Of a stretch of 64,000 nt of DNA, positions 39,546 to 51,879 are shown piece after piece. The notes beneath the pieces were generated by a model. The model was not told where the DNA came from. It saw only the letters and a program-made list of their open reading frames with translations, and did not search any database. Position 1 is the first letter of the stretch, and every line of letters begins with the position of its first letter. A program made the translations under genes and the position numbers. The stretch is from NCBI GenBank assembly GCA_002914845.1, contig JXTC01000087.1:250172-314171 (forward strand). Direction: 5' to 3'. This DNA comes from Trema orientale. Taxonomy: Eukaryota; Streptophyta; Magnoliopsida; Rosales; Cannabaceae.

Positions 39546-40352
39546 TGAGTTTGTTTTTTTATATTATCCCGAAAATTAATTATAAGATAATTGCATCGTT
39601 TAGTTTTTAGAAAATACAAATAACTATTAGAAAGTTTTTTTTTCAGAAAAGGGAAACTATTAGATATTCTTTCACACCAAAAAAAAAAGAAAAAAAAAAA
39701 GAAAAGGAAACAAGGAAGAGAAATCCTGCAAGAAATGGGAAACTCCTCCGACATTACACCTACAACAGGAAATCTCCTATAGGTATAGGTATCCTATAAG
39801 GATTCTAATATATAGGTATCCTCGTTATTTTCTAGAAGATAGTTTTTCCATAGTTTTCTACAGAAAAAGTTTCTTACTTTCTTGTGTTAAGATTAAAAAG
39901 TAAGAACAAGAAACTCACCATAATTTAGAATTTCTATTGCTGCCATAGATATTCACACATTCAGTTCTTAGTGTTGAGACATAGTTTGGAAGATTTAAAG
40001 AAGTCAAAGAGAAAATTTTAAATAAGTCTTATAATTACTTCAAGAAGTAAATAGACTTCTATATTATTTCCTTATTAAATTAACATAATAAGATTAAGAT
40101 CTTGGTATTCTTTTGGGTCTTTTTAGTTTCTTGAAAATTTCAAAAGTTCACATTTTCTGCTGCAACCGTTTTCAAAACCAACATCTATAACTTTTTTTTC
40201 TTTTTTTTTTTTTTTGAATTTCAAGTTTTATACACGTATGGATATATGCATACACATTGTGTATAAGGAAAATATTTTTTCAAAAATTAGCCCCCACTAA
40301 TCCTTGAACTCTGCTACTAGAACTACCAAAGGAAGTATAAAAGTGGAGTTAT
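39546..40352. other. AT-rich spacer, possible LTR end
   Basis: No gene is seen. CTGCTGCAACCGTTTTC followed by AAAACCAACA near 40158-40183 resembles the end of a copia LTR and may belong with the LTR-like start at 37163, but the flanks give no target duplication. Confidence 0.35.
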
Positions 40353-41089
40353 ATAGGGCTTATTTGGTAACTACTTATTTAAATAGTTTCTTATTTTTTT
40401 AATCAAAAAAGTAGAAATACTTTTCAAAAGTATGTTTGGTAAAACTATTTTTGTTTTTCGTTTTTTTAATTTGACAACAAAATTTTTAAAATTTTGAAAA
40501 CAAAAATTTTTTACTTTCAAAATTTTTTTAAATAATTTTGTAGAAATGCTAGTATCAAAATTCAAACATATCTAGACTCACATCACTATTTCTCTTAACA
40601 TTTTCTCTCTCATCACTATTTCTCTTGTTATTATCTCTCTAGCCACACGTAAAAGTGGTATTTTTCTAAATATTTTTAAAAGTTAGTATTTTTAAAAATA
40701 AAAATTTTAGAGGTGGTATTTTTCAAAATATAATTGTAAAATTTGGTAATTTTTTCAAAAATTTCCAAAAATATTTAGAAAATATCACTTTTAAAAGTTT
40801 TTTTTGAAAAATACCACTTATGAAATTTATTTAGATAAATACCACTTTCTCTCTCATATTTTCTCTTTCCTTTTTCCTTTATTACTTTCCCTTTTGATTT
40901 TCACTTTCAAAAGTAAAAAGTACCAGTTACCAAATATGTATTTAACTTTTTATTTTAGAAAACAAAAAGTACAACATTGTTACCAAACACATTTTTATTT
41001 TTGAAATGCAAAAAATAAAATAAGAAAAAGTATTTTCATTTTTGTGTTTAGAAAAACAAAAAATAAAAGTGTTACCAAACAACATCATA
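40353..41089. mobile_element. Inverted-repeat mini-element, hAT-like
   Basis: The left end TAGGGCTTATTTGGTAACTA and the right end GTTACCAAACAACATCATAG form imperfect inverted repeats. The inner segments are further inverted pairs rich in AAAAATAAAA/TTTTTATTTT words, such as ACCACTT and AAGTGGT. The wording matches common plant hAT-type MITE ends. A target duplication could not be fixed. Confidence 0.5.
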
Positions 41090-44000
41090 GGGTATTGCCA
41101 GGAATTTAATCCAGATGGGACAAAAATCAAATGTGATTCAATTATAAGAAGGTCTAACTCAAAACTTTAGGAGCATACTTAAAATTTTAGAAGTTTAGAG
41201 GAGGCAAATGCAAAATTTAAATGCGACAAAGTCTAATTTTGGAAAAAAAAAAATTACATGATATTTACAAGAAGAATAAAATTTTGGGGTGCGGGAGCAA
41301 TTGCCCACCCCGGACCCACATGGCTCCACCCCTAAATTACTCTCAAATGATAAGTATGCTTCACTTTGTCTTTTTGTGAAAATATTAAAAACCTCTTATG
41401 CATTTTAGCAAAATAATATTTCACCGTGTTTTTTTTTTTAAATACAAAATATTTTCCCTAATTTGTCCTTTAGGTCAGATTTGGTCAAAATTATATTACA
41501 AAATGATACTAATATCCTTAGTCAAAATTAATTAAATAGTCTAACTATTTCCTTAACTCTATAATCAAACTCCCAATATTTTTTTATATAATTATATAAT
41601 TTTTTAAGCATAAATTCAAATACCTTCTATTTAAGTTGTTTGGTATTAGGTTTAATGAGCAATTGGATTATTTGATCAGGGACACTTGGTCATTTTCAAA
41701 TAAATAAACTGACGAAAGTCAATTAAAATTTGTCAAAATGGACAATTTTGATCAATTTGATAAAGTGACTGATATATTTGTATTTCTAAAAATACAGAGG
41801 TAGAAATTAGAATTTTGCTAAAATACATTGGTATCTTCCCCTGAACTTTAAAATTTCCTCAATTTGCATCTTTTGTTGTTTGGGACAATCTTCCAAACTT
41901 AGGAATAAAGCAGAGAATTAAATCGGGAGATTATGATAAGTGAATTTTATCTGAAATTAAGTTCTTTATACTTCTAAAGATAACATAAATAATATAAACA
42001 ATATAAAGATAGACATACTAAGCGTATTCGCCTCCTCAACTTGATTTATTTGTTTATTTTAGCATCAACTTGAGATGCATGTCTTATGTGTAGCTATTAA
42101 TTAAGGAGAGATTGAAAACTCACCCAGTTTGTCAAAATTAGACAATTCACCTTTTGTTTCTGAAAGTGATAAAATTCTCCCCAGTTTTCAATTTATAAAT
42201 AAGTCTACCATCGAATCCCAATCCAATCAAAATTAAAACAAAAACAAATTTGTTTAATAAAGTACCCTTACTCAAAAACCTATGTCAAACCTAAAATTTA
42301 ATTTATTTTTTTTAAAAAGACACAAAAAATGAAGAAAGCAAAAAAAACAGAAAAACAAATTAAGGAATTCTTTTTTATCCTGTTTATTTCCCTATTTTAG
42401 ATCAAGTTTGACTTAGCGTTTGATTAAGGCTACTTTTGTTTGATTTTGAATTATTGGTGGATTTGTTTGTAGGCTGAAATATAAGGGGTGGATTTTGTAA
42501 TTTCCAGAAATTAAATGTAATTCTCTAGTTTAGCCAAAGCTAATTGGAGGTTTTAGTAATCATCCCATTAGTTAAAGGAGAATGAGAAAAAGTAGATCCT
42601 TTGAAAGTGCTGTGAATATAATTATTTTTGAACTTTTTACACAGTATACTCTTAATAGTTTGGCAAGAATGTTGAGCGTAGTCGAGTTATAATATATAAA
42701 AACTATTTTGTAAAGTACTTTAAAATTAAATTAGATCATTCTCTAAAATTACTCTTTCAAAAACACTGTTCCACAAAGGCCCCTTAATTAAATACGTTCC
42801 TTTTTTCCTTTTATGGGAATACCTTCATTTTAATTGAGCCACAAATGTTGGGAAAGTTTTCTCAAGCAATCTTCATATTGAATGATAGTACAGATATATT
42901 ATATATCAATAGTTTCTCAAATTACAAATATTGAAATTGATTTATGTCATATTATATTACAATTTAGAGAAATTCTACTATAGGAGGAGCAAAATTCCTC
43001 CTACTCTTAGGAGCGTTTTTTGAGTCATTTGATCTAATCCATTGGTTGTTAAAATCATAATCCCAATTTAAGGACCTCAAATTAGACGAAGGCCAAGAAG
43101 AAGACAAAGAAGAGAAAAAGAGAGTCTCAAATGGCTAGATATGGAAAAAGCTTCAGGTCGTGGAGATGACAGAAGGAAATGTTAATTTTTCTTTCATTCT
43201 AAAAACATATACAATGGCGCTGGCAATATTTTGGTATGCTAAGGTGTATTTATTATGAACGAAAGAGAATACACCTTGTATTGCCAACACCTTGTACTTG
43301 TTATGAAAGAAAGAAAATACACTAGAATGTTAGAAGTACTGGAATTTGCTTTCAAATTTTCCTTTTGACGCTTGGAATTCGTACCCATATTATGGATAAA
43401 AATATCAATCTAATCTTTAAATCGTGTTTGGAAGTAAATTTTAATTTAGTATGTAAACTTTTTTTTTCTTTTTATTCTCCAAATTGAAAAGTCAAAAAGA
43501 AGGGGGAAAAAAGTAGCAAATCGTAAATCTCGTAAAGTCACCAAAGAAGAAAAATTTGTATGCTCGAAACCTTCTTCTTCTTTTTTTTTCTTTTTTTATA
43601 ATAACAAAACCCAAACCACAATTTGGGTGGTCGGTGACCAACTCGAACCCTGCCCATGTCACCATGTTTAAAATTTGAGAGGGTCTATTGTCACACTTGT
43701 TTACTCTCCTTACCTTTTTTCAATGAATATTGTTATTTCTATAAAACTCTTAATAAAAATTACATTAATGTCCAAACATGGTGATCCACTTAAAAAACTG
43801 TTTATATATATATATATATATGGAGAACTTTTCAATGGTTTCAATTTTTTTGTGATCATGAATGGATACTAAAAAAAATAGTGATAGTATTAAATTTTTT
43901 TGATGCTGATAAATAATATTAAATTTTTTTGGCCAACTACCAAGCTAATTACCACTGTAGGAGATAGATCTAACGGTTTAAACTATTGTAACCATCCATG

Positions 44001-44494
44001 GATAAATATTGTTGTAACCATTTAAACAAAACCCATATATATATATATATATATATATTTCTATCAACACGACAAAAAGTTTGCCCAAAAAAGAAAGAAA
44101 ACCGACGTGAATCCTTCGTATAAAGAAATGATTTATGATTCTTAGAAAGTCTGTAGTTGCACTCAAAAGACTTGTTCACAACAAAACTAAATAATGTAGT
44201 TTTAATTTGCCGATAGCCAATTTTGTAAAAACATATAAAGAAAACATAAAATGAGATCTCTACCGTATTTGCCTGTTTGATCTAGATTATATTTTATCTT
44301 TTCAAGTCATTAAATTAGTATGACATAATTATAGTCGAATAGATGGACCCATAGAAATCATCAAGCTGACGGATTAATCTAAGGAGTAATCAAAACAATT
44401 TAGTTTACACTCTTCTAATATTTCTACAAGTTGATTGTGGTTATCAATTGGTATGGGAAAAAAAAAATTATAATGGGTGAAATTAGAGGATAAG
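41090..44494. other. AT-rich intergenic region
   Basis: No gene is seen. A short GC-rich patch at 41283-41335 has transposon-like wording. TA microsatellites lie at about 43803-43822 and 44035-44058. Short frames spanning them are artefacts of the repeats. Confidence 0.45.
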
Positions 44495-44694
44495 GATAAT
44501 ACTACATCCCAATTTTTGCACCAAATTTTTTTATACTAACACATGTGGCATATAAGTTGTCACCATCTAATTGGTATGTTAAAACTTACTATAAATAGAT
44601 TAAACATAATCGATAATTGAGTAATGATAAATCACATGCCGCATGTGTTGGTATTAAAAATTTAGTACAAAATTTGGTATCTCAATCATTATCC
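44495..44694. mobile_element. MITE, copy C of the three-copy family (clearest ends)
   Basis: Perfect terminal GGATAAT/ATTATCC bound a 200-bp AT-rich element with inner pairs CACATGTGGCAT and ATGCCGCATGTG. The body aligns with the copies at 13921 and 37765. Confidence 0.65.
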
Positions 44695-44710
44695 TAGATG
44701 ATAATGTTAA

Positions 44711-45037
44711 GACATTTTTTTTTTGATAACTAAAAGGGGAGGAGGGGGCGACTAGTATGGCTACCCTCCCTGGGCGTGACCATAGGAGCTCCAACCTCGT
44801 TCAAGAATGTTCCCCAAGACCCTACGGGCGGGTCTCCACCACCAGACGGTGGAGTGAGTCACCTGAACCCCATCTGAATAACTAGTGAGAACGACATCCT
44901 AGGGGCAGAGGAAGGGACACTGGGCTGACAGGTAGGTACCTTCATATTTAAGACTCCCGAAGGAGCCACCCAGATTCGAACCCGTGACCTCCAACCTTCA
45001 GGATAACCACGTTGCCGCTAGACCACCTGTTCGGTAG
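44711..45037 (-). mobile_element. tRNA-related SINE of about 320 bp on the - strand
   Basis: Read on the - strand, it begins GAACAGGTGGTCTAGCGGC (A-box-like GGTCTAGCGGCAACGTGG) and carries a strong B box, GGGTTCGAATC, about 40 bases downstream. It ends in an A run (T run at 44715-44724 on the + strand). It is unusually GC-rich for the region. No clean target duplication is visible. The length and body differ from the two short SINEs at 4328 and 45126, so this is another family. Confidence 0.7.
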
Positions 45038-45125
45038 TGTGAAGAAATTTAATATTAGTGGGTAGGGAGAGTAAATTTTATTAATTGTAATTTTTAAGAG
45101 TTGTTTTGGAATTGAGGATGATGGG

Positions 45126-45278
45126 TAGAGTGCCCACTGGGACTAGCTTAGTGGGTGTGGTGGAGTGAGGATAAGGTACTAGGTCAGGAGATTGACTCAT
45201 AGGGTGCGTGAGTTATTTTCTTTTTTTTGTAATAAAGTCATTACTTAAGCCCCACTTTTTTTTTAAGGAAAAAAAAAA
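45126..45278 (+). mobile_element. tRNA-derived SINE, second copy of the short family
   Basis: The 153-bp insert is flanked by the 9-bp direct repeat GATGATGGG at 45117-45125 and 45279-45287. GGGACTAGCTTAGTGGG (A-box-like) and GTCAGGAGATTGACTC (B-box-like) align with the copy at 4328. Like that copy it has a GTGAGTTATTTTC segment and ends in a T run after AAGCCCCAC. Confidence 0.75.
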
Positions 45279-45461
45279 GATGATGGGAAAGAAAATTAGG
45301 AAAGTAGCATTTATTAAAAATATTTTTAGAAAAAATATGGAAAGAGCAAACAAAGGTGTGGCAATAGAGTCACCCTTAAAATTTTATTGGACAATCTTTG
45401 AGGGTTTTCGCAAATTCCAGATTTCTCCTTGTATTGTTCTAAAAATTCAAATTTTTTCTTT

Positions 45462-45927
45462 GGGTTTTTGGCATGATTAGTCCCTGAATTTTTCGATGGT
45501 TTGCAATGTATCCCTTGAACTTTTTTTTTGACAATTAGGACCCTGAATTTAGAATATTTAACATGATTAGCCCCTGAATTTTTCGTAGATTTGCAATGTA
45601 TCCCCTGAACTTTTTTTTTTGGCAATTAGGACCCTAAATTTAGGGTTTTTGGCATGATTAGTCCCTGAATTTTTCGCTGATTTGCAATATATCCCCTGAG
45701 TTATATACAAATTTTTAAACAATTAAAAAATAAATTACAAATCAACGAAAAATTCAGGGGCAATCATGCCAAAAACTCTAAATTCAGGGTCCTAATTGCC
45801 AAAAATAAAAGTTCAGGGGATATATTGCCAAAAATTCTAAATTCAGGGTCCTAATTGCCAAAAAAAAAGTTCAGGGGATACATTGCAAATCATCGAAAAA
45901 TTCAGGGACTAATTATGCCAAAAACCC
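45462..45927. mobile_element. Mutator-like MITE with repeated arms and 9-bp target duplication
   Basis: The 466-bp element is almost all inverted repeat, starting GGGTTTTTGGCATGATTAG and ending with the matching AATTATGCCAAAAACCC. An exact 9-bp duplication, TTTTTCTTT, flanks it (45453-45461 and 45928-45936); this low-complexity word is weaker proof than a mixed one, but the length fits Mutator-like elements. Each arm is itself built of ~100-bp tandem units (CCTGAATTTTTCG, TTTGCAATGTATCCCC, GGCAATTAGGACCCT). Confidence 0.75.
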
Positions 45928-45936
45928 TTTTTCTTT

Positions 45937-47820
45937 TGATGAGGACTAATGATTTGAGTAAGTTGGCAAAAGAACTTCTTTTAAAATACATATTTATAAA
46001 AAGATCTATGTCTTTTAATTTTTTTTTATAAAGTAGTCTTTCTCGACTATACTTAATTATACTCAATTACATGCTTGATTATACTCAACATCATACTCGA
46101 CAATGTAAAAAAGATTTTGTAAAGAATTTTAAAACTTAGGCCTTTTATCAAAACTCACTTCCAAAAAGTTCATTCCACCTAATTTTTCATTTTGATAACT
46201 ATATTTGATGGAAAAATTAGTAGTGTTCAAAAAGAAATCGTCTCTCTCGTTTTTTTTTTTCCCTCCATCAAACTTTTTTCTCTAATCACTACTCATTTTG
46301 ATCTAAAGGTTAAATAAAACGGCCATACGGGTAAAATTCCACAATAATTTATAGAATCACAAATTTGGGATGCAAGTTTTGTATCAAACTAATTGAAAAT
46401 TAATCCAATCTACTACCACATCCACAATCCACATTGACATTAGTTGGTGATCCAGAGTTTAGGTTTTACACAAGTTGATATTTTGTATCTCGGTCAAAAC
46501 CCTACTATTTATGAATAACGCTAAATCTCAACAATCCATAATGTTACCTAGACGCTTTCGAAAAAGAGGTTCACATTTCTTCCAACTTCCTTATTTTTTT
46601 TCAACTACAACGTAATATGTAGTTCTGAATGTAGACTGTAGAGGAACTACTCGATCAAAGATTAAAAGTGAAACATTTATCCTTTCAAAAAAAGAGTGAA
46701 ACATTTATAAAAAAGATAAATTGAAAATGAAAAGATGGGATAATCCAAATCGATAATAAAATCACATAATCACTTTCAATAAGTGGAAAAGAGGTTTGTA
46801 AATATCGCCCGGCTTCTAATTTCAGGCCACCTAGCTAGCTTCATTGTGTGAGCTACACTTTTTTTCTTTTCAGTTAGGATAAAGTCTATGGCTTGTTGAA
46901 TTCTTTGTCTGAAACTTTGAAACAGAGACATGATGAGGATATGATATAGTTTAATTAATCAGACATATTGTCCCCACTCGATTTTATTGGTACATTCACC
47001 CATCCCTAACCTTAAAATCCAGGTCCAAATCATCACATTCGAATACCCCCAAAAAAAAGATTGAAGATATTGAGTGCAGAACTTTGACCCGGAATATTTT
47101 TGAATAAGCATATTAGTGGGGTGGTAGAGAGTGCAACTACTAAATTGACTATTTCCACATGACATTAGACTACCTCTTAATTTGTTTTGGATATAAGATA
47201 TGTTTCTATTAACACCAAAAGGGAATTTTAAAAAAAAAAAATTAAGGGAACTTAATTTTAAGGTAACTTGAAATAAAAACAGTGTCTTCAGAGAAAATAA
47301 GAAGAGAAGATTAAGAAAAAGACAATGATAATTCAAATTACGTACGTTGAATGATATGGAAAGAGAGGTAACAAAACATGCAATTTTGAAGGCTTCTGAG
47401 AAGACTTCTATGCTATGCAATTCCTCTAATACGGCGTCAACAATTTTTGGGGCATACATAACATTTGGGTTTAGGACTCTCCGGACTCCAGTTATACTAC
47501 TTTGTTTGGGTGTCGCAGTAAATCATGACATTTTAATTTTATACAACAAAATTTGAGTTGTACTTCTACACCGATAGATGGGTCGCACTGACTCATGCCA
47601 TTAGTCTTCAAAAAATCAGAATCTTATGCAGCTAGAGTTCAATTTGAGTTTTTATATTCATAGGTAAAAAGTTAGTGAGAATTCTCACCCGTGGTGAAAA
47701 GGAAGAGTTAAAATTCATTTTGTCCTCATAGTACAGTAAACAATAATATCAACGTTCGTTTTTCTTGGAAAAACAATAATAATAATGAAATCAATATATC
47801 ACATCTTGAAGAGGTAGGCC
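45937..47820. other. AT-rich intergenic region
   Basis: No gene is seen. A 166-codon frame on the - strand at 46959-47459 is low-complexity, Phe/Leu-rich and matches nothing I recognise; AT-rich DNA easily yields such frames. Confidence 0.45.
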
Positions 47821-48440
47821 TATAGAAATATGACCAAATTTTGGGCGTAATTTCAGTAAATGTCCCTTTGTCAAAAGTTATAGCAAAATGTCCGGTATAT
47901 ATGCATATATACTAAATGTAAAATTTTATATACCAAGTATAAAAAATTATATACCCAGTGCATTTCAGAACAGTAACTAAAATTGGTAGATATGTGTATC
48001 TACCAAGTGTAAAAATATATCTACCTGAACATTTAGCTATAAAATTTTAAAAATGGACATCTACTTAATCAAATTTAAAATTTTGGTCATCCACCTAAAT
48101 TTCTCTTTTTTCAAAGTTACATGGGCGAGGCCCGAGGGGGAAAAAACATAGGGGCTTATAGAAATATGACCAAATTTGGGGCCTAATTTAGTAAATGTCC
48201 CTTTGTCAAAAGTTATAGCAAAATGTCCAGTATATGTGCATATATACCAAGTGTAAAATTTTATATACCAAGTATAAAAAATTATATACCCAGTGCATTT
48301 CAGAACAGTAACTAAAATTGGTAGATCTGTGTATCTACCAATTGTAAAAATATATCTACCTGAACATTTAGCTATAAAATTTTAAAAATGGACATCTGCT
48401 TAATCAAATTTAAAATTTTGGTCATCCACCTAAATTTCTC
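47821..48440. repeat. Direct duplication of about 285 bp, period 336
   Basis: The unit starting TATAGAAATATGACCAAATT occurs at 47821-48105 and again at 48157-48440, nearly identical (a handful of substitutions), separated by a ~50-bp stretch that includes GGGCGAGGCCCGAGG. Within each unit TATATACCAAGTGTAAAAT-like words recur. Both copies read the same way, so this is a recent tandem duplication or two copies of a short element. Confidence 0.8.
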
Positions 48441-49528
48441 AAAAACATAAGTTCCTTACTAGCTAAGGTGGAAATTGACAAGGGAAGACGACGAACTATT
48501 AAAATATTCCATTGAGAAAGAAAGCCACTTTTATATAATTTATTCCAGTGCTAGGCTAAGCTTCAAAATTCCTTTTAAAAAAAAAAAGATTGATCAGAGA
48601 AATTGGAAAATCAGGTCATTGAGGACAACTTAGCACCCGAGACATGCGTACACATTTAAGTTTACTAGATCAATAGTATATAACATAGCAACAAATAGTA
48701 ATATGAAAAGATTTAGATCCATATTCAATCACTTAGTGAAAGAAAATGTAGACGACAATGAGAGTAAATAAGATTGTTATATATTTTTTAACAAATACTC
48801 TTACACTCCCTGAAAAGCGCAAAGCTTCGTAAATGTCGAGGTAGTGAATTGGGAAATTGACACGAATGTTTCAACTTTTGGACAAAAAGACTTTTCGAGT
48901 CTCGTTCTTTCAAAATGACATGTGTAGCACTCCTCACACATCAAAGAATTCAAAATACCCGTGATTGAATTATTGTGAATAACTCCTGTATGAGCTTTTG
49001 ACCTATTTCTTTTTTTTTTTGCCTCCTTATTTTCGACATTCTTTTTTAATTCAAAATTGTACATAATTTGAAAAAAAATAATAATAATAACCTGAAAAAA
49101 AAAAAAAAGAGCCTGACAGAGGAAAAGTGGGAGAGAAACAGTCAATCTCTACTCCCCCAAATTTCCCCTCTCTTCGGCCAAATAACCTCCATTACTAAAA
49201 CAACCTACCTCCCCCACACTTGAAAACGTTGTTACCGATTTCTTGTTGGTTCTTGTGCCAATCTGTCACGAAATGGCTAAAACTCGTTGAACTTCAAAAA
49301 ACAGGAAAAGGAAATGAATTTTCTGACTTCGAATCTCCACCTCCTAGTCGGCTTCATAGACGACGTCGCTGAGGTAAAAAAAAAAAAAATGTGTGAGGGC
49401 AGAGGGAACTGAAAGCTCACCATCCGTTTATCCACACCAGTGGCAAAAAGAGCGTCGAAGAAGCCGAAGGAGAATGTGAAAAAGCAAGAGGATTACAAAC
49501 TACTATAAGAAGTAATTTAATAATTCCT

Positions 49529-49560
49529 GACTATAAGTCACAATATTGTGTCTTATAGTC
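49529..49560. repeat. 32-bp near-perfect palindrome
   Basis: Two 16-base halves, starting GACTATAAGTCACAAT, are reverse complements with one mismatch. Related words (GACTGTGAGGCACAA near 49607, GAGTCACAATTATGTGAC near 49786) recur nearby, so this may be part of a subterminal repeat of a DNA transposon. Confidence 0.6.
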
Positions 49561-50245
49561 ATAAATGTGAAAAGAGAGAAAGACAATGACAAACCAATAA
49601 TTCTTGACTGTGAGGCACAAGTTGGTCATTGTTGTGAATATATACCTCAATTAGTTTGACTTTATCAAATCTAATACATGTTGTTCTTGATTAATGAAGG
49701 GACAAAATGAGCAGCATGTAAACAATAATCCAGAGCAACATTACGGGCAGAAAGTCAAGAAGGTTAGCTAATAATTTATTACTTTGAGTCACAATTATGT
49801 GACCCATAGTTACAATTTCTCTTAGCAAATCTAATCCTGACTTCTTGTAGATACAATGCAAATAACAAATTTAAACATATTGTGCTAATGTGTTACAAAA
49901 TTTGACATACGGTCTATCTAGTTGTATTACATTTGATATAGATCTAGCCGAAAAAAAATGTAGACTTTCATATAGATCCATATCATCTTTACCTTATATA
50001 ACTCTTACCCACTTACTTGTAACCTCAAATAAGAAGTGATGGGAAACAAAAACAAAAAACATACCTTCTTCTTTATGCAAAATGGTAAGAACAAATCCGA
50101 GACAAAATGAGAAGATACTATGTTATTAAGGCAAATCCGATTTTGTGCACGGCGACGAAACAGAGACAATAGTAGCCGAACCGCAAAGAGAGATGGGCGG
50201 AGGAGAATATAGTTGTAGTTGGCAGAGTAGAACGCCTGAGTACGG

Positions 50246-50247
<2 letters not shown>

Positions 50248-50280
<33 letters not shown>
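50248..50280. repeat. GA microsatellite
   Basis: An (AG)n run of about 32 bases. The reading frames through it are repeat artefacts. Confidence 0.8.
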
Positions 50281-50282
<2 letters not shown>

Positions 50283-50295
50283 AGCTACAAAGTTT

Positions 50296-50401
50296 GGAGA
50301 AATGGAGTGTCAGTACGGAAATCCAATAAAAAAAGACAGAAGATGGCAGGAGAAATGGAGTGTCAGTACGGAAATCCAACAAAAAAAGACAGAAGATGGC
50401 A
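50296..50401. repeat. 53-bp tandem duplication
   Basis: Units 50296-50348 and 50349-50401 start GGAGAAATGGAGTGTCAG and are almost identical, differing by one base near AAATCCAAT/AAATCCAAC. Confidence 0.8.
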
Positions 50402-50515
50402 GGACCTGCTGTACGATACGATTTGGGAGGGGAAATTTGGGAAAAAATAAGGACGAGGAGGAAAACTATATAACACACTCACCTAATTTTCTCTCTCCAA
50501 AAGCAACTAAAAAAA

Positions 50516-51409
50516 GGGGTTAATGGCACCGTTAGTCCCCAACCTATGATCATTTTGGCATATTGATCCTCAACATTTTTTTTGTAGCATTTAAGTCCTA
50601 AACATTTGTTTTGTTTGGCACTATTGGTCCTTTTGGCATATTCCATCCAAGATTCCGTTAAAATTTATTTGAATGAGAGAAATTATACACCATTGATCTC
50701 GAATTTTCAATTGTTTAACAATTCGGTCCATAATTTTTTTTTGGTATTCATATTTCCGATTAACAATAATACATTTGTCAACCTTTCAGAAAATTAAAAT
50801 TCAAAAACTAAATTCAAAAAAGAAAAAAAATTATACTAATAAACCTTAGTTTATGTCAAACTATAGTAACTTTATGAATAAAAAATAATTATCTTACTAT
50901 TTTTAAAACTAAAAAAATTTTGCATACAGTCATATATGCTTTAACACTAGTCAAATTTGACTGAAAATTACTACATCTATTAAATATTCATGTAATTATG
51001 AATAGTTATTCTAAAAAATTAATAAACTATTTACAGCAAATAAGCCCGAAAAATTTTATAATTTTCCATTAAATGTTCATTTATAAATGTAACTGTATCT
51101 GTCAATCTTTCAAAAAATTAATTTTTTAAAATTTTAATTTTCTGAAAAATTAGTAGATACAATATTGTTAATCGAAAATATAAATACCAAAAAAAATTAT
51201 AAATCAAATTGTTAAACAATTGAAAATTTGAGATCAATGGTGTAAAATTTCTCATTCAAATAAATTTTAACAGAATTTTAGATGGAATATGCCAAAAGAA
51301 CTAATGGTGTTAAAAAAATAAACGTTTAAGACTTAAATGCCACAAAAAAAAAGCTGAGAACCAATATACCAAAATGATCATAGATTGGGGACCAATGGTG
51401 CTATTAACC
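50516..51409. mobile_element. Long inverted-repeat mini-element (Mutator-like), clear copy
   Basis: This 894-bp element has inverted arms of about 300 bp: left GGTTAATGGCACCGTTAGTC, right end GGACCAATGGTGCTATTAACC. The arms match at most positions, including the TTTTGGCATATTCCATC and TCAATTGTTTAACAATT segments. CTAAAAAAA flanks it at 50507-50515 and 51410-51418, a 9-bp duplication (an A-rich word, so not decisive). It has no protein frame. The older relative at 4163-5379 shares its ends and body. Confidence 0.7.
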
Positions 51410-51418
51410 CTAAAAAAA

Positions 51419-51879
51419 AAATCATTATGTCGATACCATAAATGTTTCAAAATGTTCAAAATGACACTAAAAAAGTCAATTTGTACCAAAACTGCATTAT
51501 CCCGTCAATTTCCCTAGTGAATTTGACTTCTGACTGAGCCATGTTTAAAGCAATATAAGATCACCATAGTGCATTATTTAAAGGTAAAAAGAATGAAAAT
51601 TGGGGAGCCTATCAAAGTTGAGGACCCATTTTAACAATCATGTAATATCGAGGGTATTTAAACTTTCGCAAAACTAGTGTCTGTAATTGATTCTCAGGGT
51701 TCATAATTTAATCCCAAACACTACCTAAGAGAAGAGGGTACATTAGCACAAAGGAAACAAGAAAAGAAAAAAGGAAGTCAAATAAAATCATTTTCGCCCC
51801 TAGGGGACCAAAAATAGAACAGAATGAGATAATTAAACCCTTCAAGCCCCAACTTTCTCTCTCGTCATCATCAATTCCC
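51419..51879. other. Spacer and 3' UTR of the pyrophosphatase gene
   Basis: No other gene is seen. The ~150 bases next to the stop codon at 51880 read as the 3' UTR of the - strand gene. Confidence 0.45.

Larger units (their letters stand above)
48441..50515. other. Intergenic region with coding-like scraps and repeats
   Basis: Most is AT-rich. Two short pieces look like exons on the + strand: 49313-49375, encoding an ATG-started stretch ending GFIDDVAE before a GT, and about 49700-49762, encoding GQNEQHVNNNPEQHYGQKV before GTTAGC. They do not belong to a family I recognise and no complete gene could be assembled, so they may be relics. A near-perfect palindrome lies between them at 49529-49560. 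Confidence 0.35.

Noticed and set aside
44930-45037. tRNA gene on the - strand
   Set aside because: The B box and A box are tRNA-like, but the sequence does not fold as a complete cloverleaf and continues into a body with an A tail, so a SINE fits better.
46959-47459. 166-codon frame on the - strand
   Set aside because: Low-complexity Phe/Leu-rich translation of AT-rich DNA, no motif, no splice or promoter support.
50145-50450. 101-codon frame on the + strand
   Set aside because: It is carried by a GA microsatellite and a 53-bp duplication; the Arg-Glu run and repeated peptide are artefacts.
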